DNA of 64,000 bases, taken from NCBI RefSeq assembly GCF_001696455.1, contig NZ_MAUJ01000001.1, positions 124,001 through 188,000 on the forward strand, written 5' to 3'. Position numbers and translations under genes: made by a program. Below, piece by piece: positions 56,323-64,000 of this stretch. The notes under the pieces were generated by a model. The model worked only from the letters and a program-made list of their open reading frames with translations. It searched no databases and was not told where the DNA came from. The stretch comes from Pseudoalteromonas luteoviolacea. GTDB taxonomy: Bacteria > Pseudomonadota > Gammaproteobacteria > Enterobacterales > Alteromonadaceae. Within the stretch, counting starts at the first letter, position 1. Every line of letters begins with the position of its first letter.

Positions 56323-56360
56323 ATAAGCAAGTTGCTACTCAGATTGTACAACTTGCTTAT
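56323..56360 (+). terminator. Hairpin after the diaminopropionate cassette
   Basis: Perfect 12-base arms ATAAGCAAGTTG / CAACTTGCTTAT around a 14-base loop, 13 bases after the stop. No T-run follows, so termination is plausible but not certain. Confidence 0.5.
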
Positions 56361-56703
56361 ATGTGACGTGATGGCCAAATCAGAAATCCCAAGCATGGAT
56401 ACGGAAATAACATGGAAACTATCCGTCGCTACCCCTATCCACTGGTCATATGTAAGTTAATTAATCTACAACGGCCATGTACCTTGCCTCTTTAAGTGCT
56501 TTTTGCCGCAGCCACATAGGCTTTCAGTTCGCCTTTGCTCAATTCCTGACTAAACTTTGCTGGATGTACTTCGTTTAATAACTAGATGATTGGTGTGAGA
56601 TATTAAGAATTCAGGGCGGCTATGTCTGTTTCAAGTAAGTATGTTGGCCGCAGGTACATGAGCACACTAAGGTGAAATATTAAAGCTTTATGGGGGCCAA
56701 GGT
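56361..56703. other. Intergenic region, possible gene remnant
   Basis: 343 bases with no supported gene. On the minus strand around 56490-56577 a 30-codon stretch reads plausibly protein-like (HPAKFSQELSKGELKAYVAA) before a stop, which could be a degraded gene. No transposase or integrase motif was recognised. Confidence 0.25.
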
Positions 56704-56928
56704 ATGGTGGTTGACGCGACTAATTTTTATTTTCAGAGCTATGAGCAGTGGCGGCATGCGATTACTGTGAAATGCAATATCAAACTGACACCAGAGTATG
56801 CGCGATCACGGATTGCATCATTAAGTGACTCAAATGAGCGTCATACTAAAGAGTTTGCTGACAAATATGGTGAAGCTTATTTAATGCAGGTCATTGAATG
56901 GTTCGCACGTGCTGAGCAGGAAAGCTAG
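56704..56928 (+). CDS. Small conserved-looking protein, unknown
   Basis: 74 residues, soluble and helical: YEQWRHAITVKCNIKLTP, then YARSRIASLSD and a C-terminal YLMQVIEWFARAE. It has even codon use and no signal peptide. I recall similar small orphan proteins in Alteromonadales but no function. AAGG is only two bases before the ATG, so the GTG codon next to it (56707) may be the actual start. Confidence 0.55.
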   Translation: MVVDATNFYFQSYEQWRHAITVKCNIKLTPEYARSRIASLSDSNERHTKEFADKYGEAYLMQVIEWFARAEQES

Positions 56929-57464
56929 CTGTAAAGTTTACTAGGCTTAAATGGTAATAGCCTTAGCTATTATTGATATTTAAAACCTGTGCAAACTAAG
57001 CATTTTGTATGTAAGTGCATATCACCATATAACGCTCTTACAAGTTTTGCAAAGCTGTTAGCGTTGTGTTTGGGCGTTGAAAACTGATTCTTCAGGTGCA
57101 GCGTGATTCGTGGGCACCTTGTCCTACCGGACTCACATAGTGAGACATTTCAGATATAGGGTAGGTATTAATGCCTTTTATAGCGATATATCTGATGCTG
57201 ATAAGATGGCTATTTTATCGGTATTGGGAGTGTTGATAACCCAAAAATACTCAATTGCATAAACTTAGAGTCGGATTTTAGTTTCAGATAACAGTTTGGT
57301 GCGACTCATATATAAGTTACTTGGAATGGTTAAACATTGCAGGTTTAAAGCTGTAATTTTTTCACCAAAAGGGACTTTTTTAGTCAGTTTAACCAGTGTC
57401 CATGTTGAGCTCGAAGATGTGTATTCTGAGCAAGAATTTTGGTTCCTACAGTATTGATGAGAAT
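56929..57464. other. Gene-poor AT-rich region
   Basis: 536 bases. Only one short open stretch stands out (57299-57457, GTG start, 52 codons, no ribosome-binding site, ending EQEFWFLQY), which I do not count as a gene. No RNA gene, IS end or attachment site recognised. Confidence 0.3.
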
Positions 57465-57499
57465 AAAAAGCTCTGACATTTATATTTGGCAGAGCTTTT
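57465..57499. terminator. Terminator of the minus-strand secreted protein gene
   Basis: AAAAAGCTCTG / CAGAGCTTTT with a 14-base loop; on the minus strand the stem is followed by TTTTT. It lies about 70 bases beyond the end of the gene at 57568. Confidence 0.75.
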
Positions 57500-57567
57500 A
57501 AATTAAGGAAAAGATATTAATTTTTATTCATGTCAAAATAAATTCTGATACTACCGTCGTGGACGTA

Positions 57568-58395
57568 TTACAATTCGACACAGCCTTCGCATGGAGGAAT
57601 ACTGGGACCTTGTACCCAAGTGCTGCCCATGTTAATGGTTTGGTGATAGTTGCCATCATGCACAGTGACTTGAATGTCGTAAATACCACCACCTGCGTGG
57701 GCTGAAATTGGTAAAGTGTAGCTACCAGATGTACGGGTTGTGGTAAATGTCTTTGAGCTGCGAGTATTGTAACCGTCACTGCGAGAGGTAATGGTTAGTT
57801 TTACTGGGGTTTTCGAGTCTTTAGCAGCTTTTGAATATTTATCAACAGAGTAGTTCACTTTGGCTGTGATCAGACCGCCAGACGTACTTAATCCACGTTT
57901 TGACACGGATGGTTTATTTTGTACCCATACCCCCTCCGCAGAGCATAAATTACCGCGTGTTATCCAGACTAGGCCGTAACCATGTGTCTTATTAAAAGAC
58001 ATGTAGTGATATGAGTTTGCATCTAAATTGGATTTATCTCGTCCCGTATAACCTTTCTCTGAATTGTGAAAGTTTACATAGGCGTACCTATCGAATAAAT
58101 TGCCTTTTGCTCTAAAACTTGAGCCTCGCAAAACGTGTTTTGGAGTTTCGACTCTCAAATAATCGAAACTGTCCAGTAGCTCAGACATACTCTCAAAAAA
58201 TTCTGCCCACGCTACGGGGTTGTATGGGTTGCCATATACCTCTAATCCGTCTGACACTGCGTGATACACTTGATGAACTTCTACGTCATATGGCGCATGT
58301 CGCCCGTAATCACAATTTGCGGGTAGGCTATTAGTTACCGCAAGTGCAGAGTTACTAACAAGCAGTGTCGCTAAAGCAAGCATTGTTTTTTTCAT
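57568..58395 (-). CDS. Secreted protein with C-terminal Ig-like domain, unknown
   Basis: 275 residues. Signal peptide ending SALAV. The central part is rich in aromatic residues and His (FDRYAYVNFHNSEKGY, SYHYMSFNKTHGYGLVW). The C-terminal 100 residues form a beta-sandwich-like domain (TAKVNYSVDKYSK, PVKLTITSRSDG, GIYDIQVTVHDGNYHQ) and the chain ends CEGCVEL, a CxxC that may be a disulfide or metal site. AAGGAAAT precedes the ATG. The 5' region is extremely A-rich on this strand. No family recognised. Confidence 0.7.
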   Translation of the reverse strand: MKKTMLALATLLVSNSALAVTNSLPANCDYGRHAPYDVEVHQVYHAVSDGLEVYGNPYNPVAWAEFFESMSELLDSFDYLRVETPKHVLRGSSFRAKGNLFDRYAYVNFHNSEKGYTGRDKSNLDANSYHYMSFNKTHGYGLVWITRGNLCSAEGVWVQNKPSVSKRGLSTSGGLITAKVNYSVDKYSKAAKDSKTPVKLTITSRSDGYNTRSSKTFTTTRTSGSYTLPISAHAGGGIYDIQVTVHDGNYHQTINMGSTWVQGPSIPPCEGCVEL

Positions 58396-58814
58396 TTTTT
58401 ATTTCCTTATTTAATTATTGTTTTTATAAGTTTTTTATTTTTGTGGTTTTTAATTTGTATATTTAAAGTATTTGTGTTTTTTGTTTTTATCAATGCTTTG
58501 TAGCAGGTTTTATAATTATTTTAATAGTTGCTCGGTGCTCTTAATATAGGATTTTGCAATGGTAGGTATGTGTTTGAATGTTAATTTGTTTTTGTTTTTA
58601 AACTGTTATTCTTGTCAGTTGATTTTGTCTTTTTGTTTGCTTTTTGTCCGCTTTTTAATCTTTTTTCTTCTCTGTTTTTCTTTCTATTTATTTTTTTAAA
58701 TTTGTTTTTCTTTCTTGCAACGATTTTTATTTTATTGTTCTTTTTTTTGAGTTTTATTTAATTAATTTAATTATAAATTTACTTGTTGTTTTTTATTTTT
58801 TTGTTGTGTGGCGA
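58396..58814. other. Extremely T-rich (plus strand) non-coding stretch
   Basis: About two thirds of bases are T on the plus strand over long parts (40 of 60 in 58681-58740, 41 of 60 in 58741-58800), with many T4-T8 runs. As seen by the minus-strand gene at 58395 this is an A-rich upstream region, which would act like a curved UP-element-rich promoter or come from very AT-rich foreign DNA. No ORF or repeat unit. Confidence 0.6.
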
Positions 58815-58922
58815 GTGAATATTAATCAAAAGGGGAGGTTGGCAGTTCATGTTCGAAGTGCTTTGAACGCCTATGAGGACAAAGCCTATATGGATTTCAA
58901 GCGACAGGTACCCCTAGTATGA
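58815..58922 (+). CDS. Possible 35-codon ORF overlapping the next start (ATGA)
   Basis: GTG start, ending in TGA that overlaps the following ATG as ATGA, the pattern of translational coupling. The product includes VHVRSALNAYEDKAYMDF. No proper ribosome-binding site precedes the GTG; an internal TTG at 58839 directly follows AGGGGAGG. Could be chance. Confidence 0.25.
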   Translation: MNINQKGRLAVHVRSALNAYEDKAYMDFKRQVPLV

Positions 58923-59242
58923 CACTCTCTTCATCAGAGATTTACGATATATTTATGAATGGCAATGGCAATGGTAATGATTGGTATGAGTGCGCAGGTG
59001 GTTTTGTTGTGACGGGCATGTATTTTTATGTTGAAGGCGATAGAAGTGTAGAACGGTTTGAATGTAAGAGGGTCATGGGCAAATCAACTTCTTATCTCCA
59101 TAGCCACAAGGATGCTGATATTAACGGCCCTGTAGTGTGCGGCAAAGTGGATGGTAGAGAAACTTACGCGACAGGGTTTTATTATCAAGAGACAGGTGAT
59201 GGTCGTATTCGCTATATGCAATGCAGTTTTTTTGATAAATAA
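58919..59242 (+). CDS. Small protein, unknown
   Basis: 107 residues, no signal peptide or membrane segment. It has an N-terminal NGNGNGND run and then four Cys spread over a beta-like body (WYECAGGFVV, ERFECKRV, VVCGKVDG, YMQCSFFD), which looks like a small disulfide or metal-bound domain. The ATG lacks a good ribosome-binding site. It sits alone in AT-rich accessory DNA. No family recognised. Confidence 0.5.
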   Translation: MTLSSSEIYDIFMNGNGNGNDWYECAGGFVVTGMYFYVEGDRSVERFECKRVMGKSTSYLHSHKDADINGPVVCGKVDGRETYATGFYYQETGDGRIRYMQCSFFDK

Positions 59243-59450
59243 ATTCTGGGATTGTCTAGTAGTACTAATAAATTTTAAATTATTTTCTGAGGAGTGGTTT
59301 TAAACTTCTTTATGATTTAATTCTCACCTTTATATGTTGATTATAAATGCAGGCTGTCGAAAGCTTGTTGAGGTTTTTACTGAATGTCATTAATGAGTTA
59401 GCTGCTCCTTAGCTTTTCTAACTCTTAAAAAACGCTATATTCATGCGTGT

Positions 59451-60056
59451 TTAGGTTATTTTATTACCCTGGTAAAAGCGTGTGTCGGCTATACTTAACA
59501 TCGCCATATCTTCTTCGGTGTCACCATAAGCATATATATGTTCATATTCGCTTAGGTTGGTCTGCATTTCGAGTAATTTCACTTTATTTACTCCACTACA
59601 ATCTCCAAGAATATAGTTTCCTGTATATTCTCCATCAATACATTCAAGTTCACTACATAATAAGTTAATGCCGATTTGTCTGCACCAGATTGATAAATAT
59701 GGGTTTATTGATGCAGAGACGACATATACATCGTGATCCATAGTTTGATGCCATTTAATCTTATTTAGCACCTCTTGTCTTATTAGTGGTGGCAAAACAT
59801 ACTCGACGTATTGGCGTGCTTTTTCCACTACTTCATTTTCAGTACGACGCCAAAAAGCGACTTTTGATAGTATGGGACGCGTTTTGTTCGCTGGTAAAAT
59901 GCCAAGCTTATATAGTGCTATGATTGGGAGCACTAAAAAGTAGCCGATATAAAGCCGAGCTTTAGGTGTGGCGAAGAAGATGAATTTGGTGTAACAGTCT
60001 TCTGTTGTAATGGTGCCATCAAAGTCGAACAAGGCAAGTGCCTTATGTTTCTTCAT
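59451..60056 (-). CDS. HAD-IB family phosphatase (SerB/PSPase-like)
   Basis: 201 residues. Motif I FDFDGTITTED (Asp11/Asp13), motif II VVSAS (about 114), and motif IV YGDTEEDMAML (about 175) are those of HAD subfamily IB, which includes phosphoserine phosphatase and lysophospholipid or glycerophosphate phosphatases. A hydrophobic stretch at about 33-52 (LYIGYFLVLPIIALYKLG) in the cap suggests membrane contact, as in PAP2-independent lipid phosphatases. The substrate is unknown. Single gene. Confidence 0.87.
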   Translation of the reverse strand: MKKHKALALFDFDGTITTEDCYTKFIFFATPKARLYIGYFLVLPIIALYKLGILPANKTRPILSKVAFWRRTENEVVEKARQYVEYVLPPLIRQEVLNKIKWHQTMDHDVYVVSASINPYLSIWCRQIGINLLCSELECIDGEYTGNYILGDCSGVNKVKLLEMQTNLSEYEHIYAYGDTEEDMAMLSIADTRFYQGNKIT

Positions 60057-60194
60057 TGCGTTTTTTGTAGTGAAGTTAATTAGTCTAGTCTACCCTAATT
60101 GGCTGAGGTATCCCTTATAAAAATCTCGATGAAATACATAAAGTAACCATTCGTGTCTCATGATGTATGGGTAGGCCTTCTGATAATCGCCCTA

Positions 60195-62225
60195 TTACTT
60201 GTTTGAATAAAACTGACTCAGATAAGCAAGGACCTCTTGTTTGGGGAGCGCTTTTTGGTAATACCATCCTTGTACGGTTTCGATTTGTAGCGCACGTACA
60301 AACTTTAATTGCTGTTCCGTTTCGACGCCTTCGGCGACCAAACGCTTGTTCATCTTGTGCAGCAATTCAACGACATGTTGATAAAAATCGGCACCGGCTG
60401 TAGTTTGTGCTTTGTCCAGCATGGATTTGTCTAATTTTATGATGTCTATTGGCAATTCCGCCAGCATGGACAAACTAGAGTATCCGGTACCAAAATCGTC
60501 GATAACGGTTTTAATATTATGTTTTTTTAATTTTTCGATATTAGAAATGACAGTCGTCTTGTCTTTGAGATATGCAGACTCGACCACTTCAATTTTCAAT
60601 TGATTGGGAAAATGCTTAAAGTTATCGCAAACATGGGTAATGAGCGTGTTGTCGCAAAGTACTTTGGGGTTTACATTGATACTGATAATGGGCTTATAGC
60701 ATCTTTTGGCAAAGTAATGCAGGTCTCTTTGTGCTTGTTCTATGACCCATGTATCAATGATATCTGTTCTGTCATTTTTAATTAGTGTGTCTAAAAAGTA
60801 AGGGCCTGTAATCGTGTCATCTGGTTTTTGTAATCTCAATAGTGCTTCAAAACCGCGAATTTCATTTTTCTTCTGACATATTTGTGGCTGATAAAAGAGC
60901 AGTAATTTTCCATTACTTATCTCCAGTAGCGCATGCTGTAATTCCTTGTTTGATTGTTCAATATCTTGGCGATGGGATAAAAAGTCTTGTTCGCTAGATT
61001 GCCTCAACTGCTCTGCAATATTGAGTGAGTCACTGAGCTTACTGACCGCATTGACAAAATGAAACTGCTCACTTTGTTTTTTCAGAAATGGGTAGTAGAT
61101 AAAAGCGTTTAGTGAAATCAAAAAACACTGCAATATCACGCCTGAAAAGCCATTAGATACCTCGTAGCCACTAAAAAGTGTAGGTAGCATCCAGCTTATG
61201 TGCACATCAGATACAGTGACCCAACCCGCGCTAATAACGGTATAAGAAATAATAAAATTTACAATCGGCGCAAGCAAAAAAGGAATTAGCATGACGGGGT
61301 TTAAAAATACCGGTAGCGCAAATAGGATAATTTCGCAGAAGTTGAAAATTGTAAAAGGCAAAGACAGCTTGACGATGTTTCGCTCATGGCTGCCTCGTTT
61401 CAAGAAAAATGCCGCAACAATCAGTCCTGCAAAACAGCCGGTGCCGCCAGTTAAAACAAAAGTATCGTAAAAAGTTTTAGCTGGTAGATTGGCCAATATT
61501 GGCTGGAACAAGTACTGTGCGTCAAACAGCATGTTAAAAGTATTGTCGCCATGAATACCCACAAACCACAGAGTATGAATAACAACCATCCGTTGAAAAG
61601 TGAGTTGAGCAATAGAGAGCTCATCAGGGTTTGGTGTGATGAAAGTTGCGATTTCATTCCCCATGACGTTGAGCAAGGGCATAAATGCGTAAAAGCTGAA
61701 AAAGGCGATAAAAAAGGGCAGAATGATCAGTAGCTTTTCACTGAGGAAACGGCTTACTTGGTGAAAGTAAATCGCTAAGTTGGGCTGTTTCTTAATTAAG
61801 AAAATAAGAAGCACACTGCTAATACTGGGGATTATAATCGCATAAGGAGTGGCACCGCTTGGGTTTAGTGCGAAAGCACCTTGGTCTAGGACTATGTATT
61901 GCCCGTGAACAGAGAAGGATAACAGTGCCAACATCGCTCCTACAATGCCGCTCTGGCCGTAATTTTTACAAACAAAAAAGCCGATTGATATTGCCACAAT
62001 GACGGGAAAGAGAGCCAGTATGAGTGATGCTGCATTGAATACATTTTCGTATAGTGGGTGGGTAACGGTAATGACGTTTAACGCCAATGCACTATTAAGA
62101 ATAAAAATCGCCAAAGCGCTACAAACGAAATAGGGAATTAATGCTATGAATGCCTCTCTCAGCGAGAGTAAATACTTGCTGTGTAAGATAGCTTTTAATA
62201 TTGATTTTAAGCGAGGGTACGACAA
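60195..62225 (-). CDS. PTS EIIC-like membrane domain fused to an EAL phosphodiesterase domain
   Basis: 676 residues. Residues 1-390 are about ten hydrophobic segments resembling the cellobiose/lactose-type PTS EIIC permease (HTLWFVGIHGDNTFN is the EIIC signature-like block, about 220). Residues 395-430 are a helical linker. About 435-676 is an EAL domain with FEALLRL, NVNPKVL, EVVESAY, IDDFGTGYSS, IKLDKSML and AEGVET, so it should hydrolyse c-di-GMP. The permease half probably serves as a sugar-sensing input. The start is TTG with AAGAG eight bases upstream. Confidence 0.88.
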   Translation of the reverse strand: MSYPRLKSILKAILHSKYLLSLREAFIALIPYFVCSALAIFILNSALALNVITVTHPLYENVFNAASLILALFPVIVAISIGFFVCKNYGQSGIVGAMLALLSFSVHGQYIVLDQGAFALNPSGATPYAIIIPSISSVLLIFLIKKQPNLAIYFHQVSRFLSEKLLIILPFFIAFFSFYAFMPLLNVMGNEIATFITPNPDELSIAQLTFQRMVVIHTLWFVGIHGDNTFNMLFDAQYLFQPILANLPAKTFYDTFVLTGGTGCFAGLIVAAFFLKRGSHERNIVKLSLPFTIFNFCEIILFALPVFLNPVMLIPFLLAPIVNFIISYTVISAGWVTVSDVHISWMLPTLFSGYEVSNGFSGVILQCFLISLNAFIYYPFLKKQSEQFHFVNAVSKLSDSLNIAEQLRQSSEQDFLSHRQDIEQSNKELQHALLEISNGKLLLFYQPQICQKKNEIRGFEALLRLQKPDDTITGPYFLDTLIKNDRTDIIDTWVIEQAQRDLHYFAKRCYKPIISINVNPKVLCDNTLITHVCDNFKHFPNQLKIEVVESAYLKDKTTVISNIEKLKKHNIKTVIDDFGTGYSSLSMLAELPIDIIKLDKSMLDKAQTTAGADFYQHVVELLHKMNKRLVAEGVETEQQLKFVRALQIETVQGWYYQKALPKQEVLAYLSQFYSNK

Positions 62226-62384
62226 TCAGTTAGCTCTTTAATTCTTGTAACGCTAAGTATAATCGTCCTTGGTAATTCTGCACGATACTTTGCGCTATTC
62301 GACTGAACATAAAAACATTATCAATGAGTACTATTAAGTTGCGTCCTCTATCTTATTTGTTCATATGACCGCCGGAGTGAGCGC

Positions 62385-63533
62385 ATGCCCGACAAAACTG
62401 AGCCAACCCATGTAGAGGGTGAGTCCTTTTCACTGCGCCAAAGAGTAAAACAGAACATACGCAGTGTTATGCTCGGCTTAGCCGGGCTTATTTCAGCTGC
62501 TGTAATTCCTGTATGGCAAATTTATTTTGTTGAGACGCCAGAAGTTGTGATTGAAATAGCGTCTATTAACCGCAATGAATCCACGCGCTTCAAGGTGCCA
62601 CTGGATACAGACGAGCTTGTGTTGCTGGAGCCTTATATCTCTGACGAACTGCTGTATGAGTATAACAAGTTAGGGCAGCAAGGCGACAAGATAGATTATC
62701 CTGAGTTTACGCTTAACACTGTTTACAACGCCTATGAAAAGGCTAAGCAGGACCTAAAGAATATGGCCGTGACCAAAGCCAATTTGCAAAAAAGTATTGA
62801 GCGCATTGAGGCTTATTTAGATCCTAATAACCATCAATACCCTTTAATTGAATTTCGGGTCAGCGAACTTAAAGAGTGGGATTTGAGTAATTACATTGAC
62901 GATTCTGAAGCCCGCTATTTTGAAGAGCAGGTACTCGCAATTACGCGAAATTATTCTCAAATGACTTTTGATCAACACGAAGAGCCACAAATTAATATTG
63001 TTGCACTTAAGTTCCTACTTAACGATGTAAAAGAGGACATTCATGACGTCATCGCAGAATCGAGCATCAGATATGAGCGCCTACGAGATGATATTAGAAA
63101 CATAGAAACACAACTTCAAAAGCTCAAGTCTCAACAACATGAGTTATACAGCTATTTCGAGGTGGAAATTGTTGCCTCGAATGCTGGCCGAGCAAGTACT
63201 TCATTGCGTCCTTTAGCACTCATGCGGGTGCAAATCAGCCGAAATAACTACGTAGATATTCGTCTGCAGCTTCTAGACTATACCGAACAAGCCGAGCTTT
63301 CACCGTCATCAACAAATATCTTGCGCTATCGCTCAAATGAGCTGAATACTTTTCCTCATGAAGATCTGGGCCTCATTAATACATTCTGGGGCAGTACTGG
63401 ACGAGTGCGACTTTACGCCATGGATACGAAACACAATGTATTTGTATCGAATCAAACCGCCTTTGTAGATAATCGCAATCAAAAATTGATAGTGGATAAA
63501 TTAAAGGATGTCGCAGCAGATTACATGCAATAA
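62385..63533 (+). CDS. Membrane-anchored coiled-coil protein, unknown
   Basis: 382 residues with one transmembrane helix (about 28-50) after a cytoplasmic N-terminus. Helical segments at about 120-150 and 220-255 (IRYERLRDDIRNIETQLQKLKSQ) look like coiled coil, and the final 130 residues look beta-rich (YFEVEIVASNAGRASTSL, NTFWGSTGRVRLYAMD). GGAG lies seven bases before the ATG. No family recognised. Confidence 0.7.
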   Translation: MPDKTEPTHVEGESFSLRQRVKQNIRSVMLGLAGLISAAVIPVWQIYFVETPEVVIEIASINRNESTRFKVPLDTDELVLLEPYISDELLYEYNKLGQQGDKIDYPEFTLNTVYNAYEKAKQDLKNMAVTKANLQKSIERIEAYLDPNNHQYPLIEFRVSELKEWDLSNYIDDSEARYFEEQVLAITRNYSQMTFDQHEEPQINIVALKFLLNDVKEDIHDVIAESSIRYERLRDDIRNIETQLQKLKSQQHELYSYFEVEIVASNAGRASTSLRPLALMRVQISRNNYVDIRLQLLDYTEQAELSPSSTNILRYRSNELNTFPHEDLGLINTFWGSTGRVRLYAMDTKHNVFVSNQTAFVDNRNQKLIVDKLKDVAADYMQ

Positions 63534-63535
63534 GA

Positions 63536-63631
63536 ATGGACACTTATAGTGAACGCCTATTTAAGGATTATCAGTCAGTGCTTGCTGATGATTACAATTT
63601 AAATGGTACGAGTAAGTTTGTTAGTCAATAA
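63536..63631 (+). CDS. Possible 31-residue peptide
   Basis: ATG to TAA, two bases after the previous stop; the product begins MDTYSERLFKDYQSVLADDY. Even composition and acidic, but no clear ribosome-binding site (only AAGA). Its last codons overlap the terminator of the convergent gene. Could be chance. Confidence 0.2.
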   Translation: MDTYSERLFKDYQSVLADDYNLNGTSKFVSQ

Positions 63632-63662
63632 AAGCCAGAACCAATCGAGTCGATACTGGCTT
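63632..63662 (-). terminator. Terminator of the sterol desaturase gene
   Basis: AAGCCAG / CTGGCTT arms with a 17-base loop; on the minus strand the second arm runs into TTTTATT. Confidence 0.6.
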
Positions 63663-63677
63663 GTTGGTGATAATGGC

Positions 63678-64000
63678 CTAATTAGATTCGCTGTTTTTCT
63701 TCTGTTGGGTTTGCTGCCAAGCCCAAAGAGGTGGCTTATAAAGCAGCCTAAACTTATCAGCCCAACTAGAAACCGTACTTATTTGTTGTACTAATTTTAT
63801 GTAGCCACTAAAAAAAACCTTTATTGGGTTAACGCTATTTAATTGTGGATAGACGCCATACTTTACTTTTTCTTCTTCTTTGGCAAAGGTGCCAAAAAGC
63901 CTGTCCCAAATGATAAAAATGCCTGCGTAGTTTTTATCTAGGTATTGGGTATTTCTTGCATGATGCACTCTGTGATGTGATGGCGTGTTAAAAATCGTCT
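63678..64000 (-). CDS. Sterol desaturase / fatty acid hydroxylase family protein, C-terminal part (5' end outside window)
   Basis: The minus-strand frame is open to the window edge. The visible part begins TIFNTPSHHRVHHARN, which contains the last diiron histidine box HRVHH of the family, followed by QYLDKNYAGIFIIWDRLFGTF, the highly conserved block after it. These are integral-membrane diiron oxygenases acting on lipids. The N-terminal membrane helices and first histidine boxes lie beyond 64000. Confidence 0.92.
   Translation of the reverse strand, partial: TIFNTPSHHRVHHARNTQYLDKNYAGIFIIWDRLFGTFAKEEEKVKYGVYPQLNSVNPIKVFFSGYIKLVQQISTVSSWADKFRLLYKPPLWAWQQTQQKKNSESN

Noticed and set aside
56488..56578. 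Minus-strand stretch resembling coding sequence (HPAKFSQELSKGELKAYVAA)
   Set aside because: Only about 30 codons between stops, no start signal and no recognised family; at most a gene remnant.
57299..57457. 52-codon ORF with GTG start
   Set aside because: No ribosome-binding site, no neighbour relation, no recognisable features.
59451..60056. HAD-IB phosphatase as part of the Dap cassette (phosphoserine link)
   Set aside because: It is 3 kb away on the opposite strand, separated by unrelated genes, and a phosphoserine phosphatase would work against Dap synthesis.

Overview
The window looks like a chromosomal segment of a marine gammaproteobacterium of the order Alteromonadales, most likely Pseudoalteromonas. 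This rests on recognising protein families and their close similarity to E. coli, Shewanella and Vibrio relatives (YbiT, YafJ, PurN/PurM, YeaC, the 480-residue GAPDH type), on moderate GC, and on the mix of housekeeping genes with many secreted proteins, c-di-GMP enzymes and a chemoreceptor. No rRNA, tRNA, CRISPR array, intact insertion sequence or prophage was seen.

Layout. 1-29.1 kb is mostly core genome: the 3' end of mltG, a chitin-oligosaccharide-deacetylase-like gene, two peptidase/hydrolase lipoproteins, ybiT, a chemoreceptor followed by a small Cys-rich secreted protein, a frame-broken double-glycine-leader peptide gene, yafJ, purM-purN-DUF3108, a GGDEF-EAL protein, an orphan MlaC-like protein, gapdh, an M14 carboxypeptidase, an alanine symporter, a zinc-ribbon/yeaC/DUF349 run, and a triplicated SH3/Ig secreted protein.

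29.25-48.55 kb is one tight, co-directional block of about ten genes behind a consensus sigma-70 promoter (TTGACA, 16 bp, TATAAT). Nearly every product has an export signal: an alpha-helical-repeat-like protein, a lipoprotein, a zinc-phospholipase/nuclease-like protein, several small secreted proteins, a 1466-residue matrixin-type metalloprotease, a giant protein with fibronectin-III-like, thrombospondin-type-3 and about a dozen Ig-like repeats, and a membrane-anchored protein. The giant gene is split into two ORFs by an apparent one-base deletion near 41963. The protease and the giant protein share a duplicated domain, so the block probably builds one cell-surface or secreted assembly.

48.8-51.6 kb is a long aconitase B of the kind I associate with Bacteroidetes. 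52.4-56.3 kb is an AT-rich five-gene cassette: formyltransferase, LysE-family exporter, ParB-like free serine kinase, SbnA-like and SbnB-like enzymes. The last three should convert serine and glutamate to L-2,3-diaminopropionate (Dap) via O-phosphoserine. With the formyltransferase and exporter, and no NRPS or siderophore synthetase in view, the cassette suggests a small formylated or free Dap-derived product that is exported. This is the strongest candidate for an undescribed system here.

56.3-64 kb is gene-poor accessory sequence with small orphan genes and an extremely T-rich stretch. It is followed by a HAD phosphatase, a PTS-EIIC/EAL fusion, a coiled-coil membrane protein and the 3' end of a sterol-desaturase family gene.
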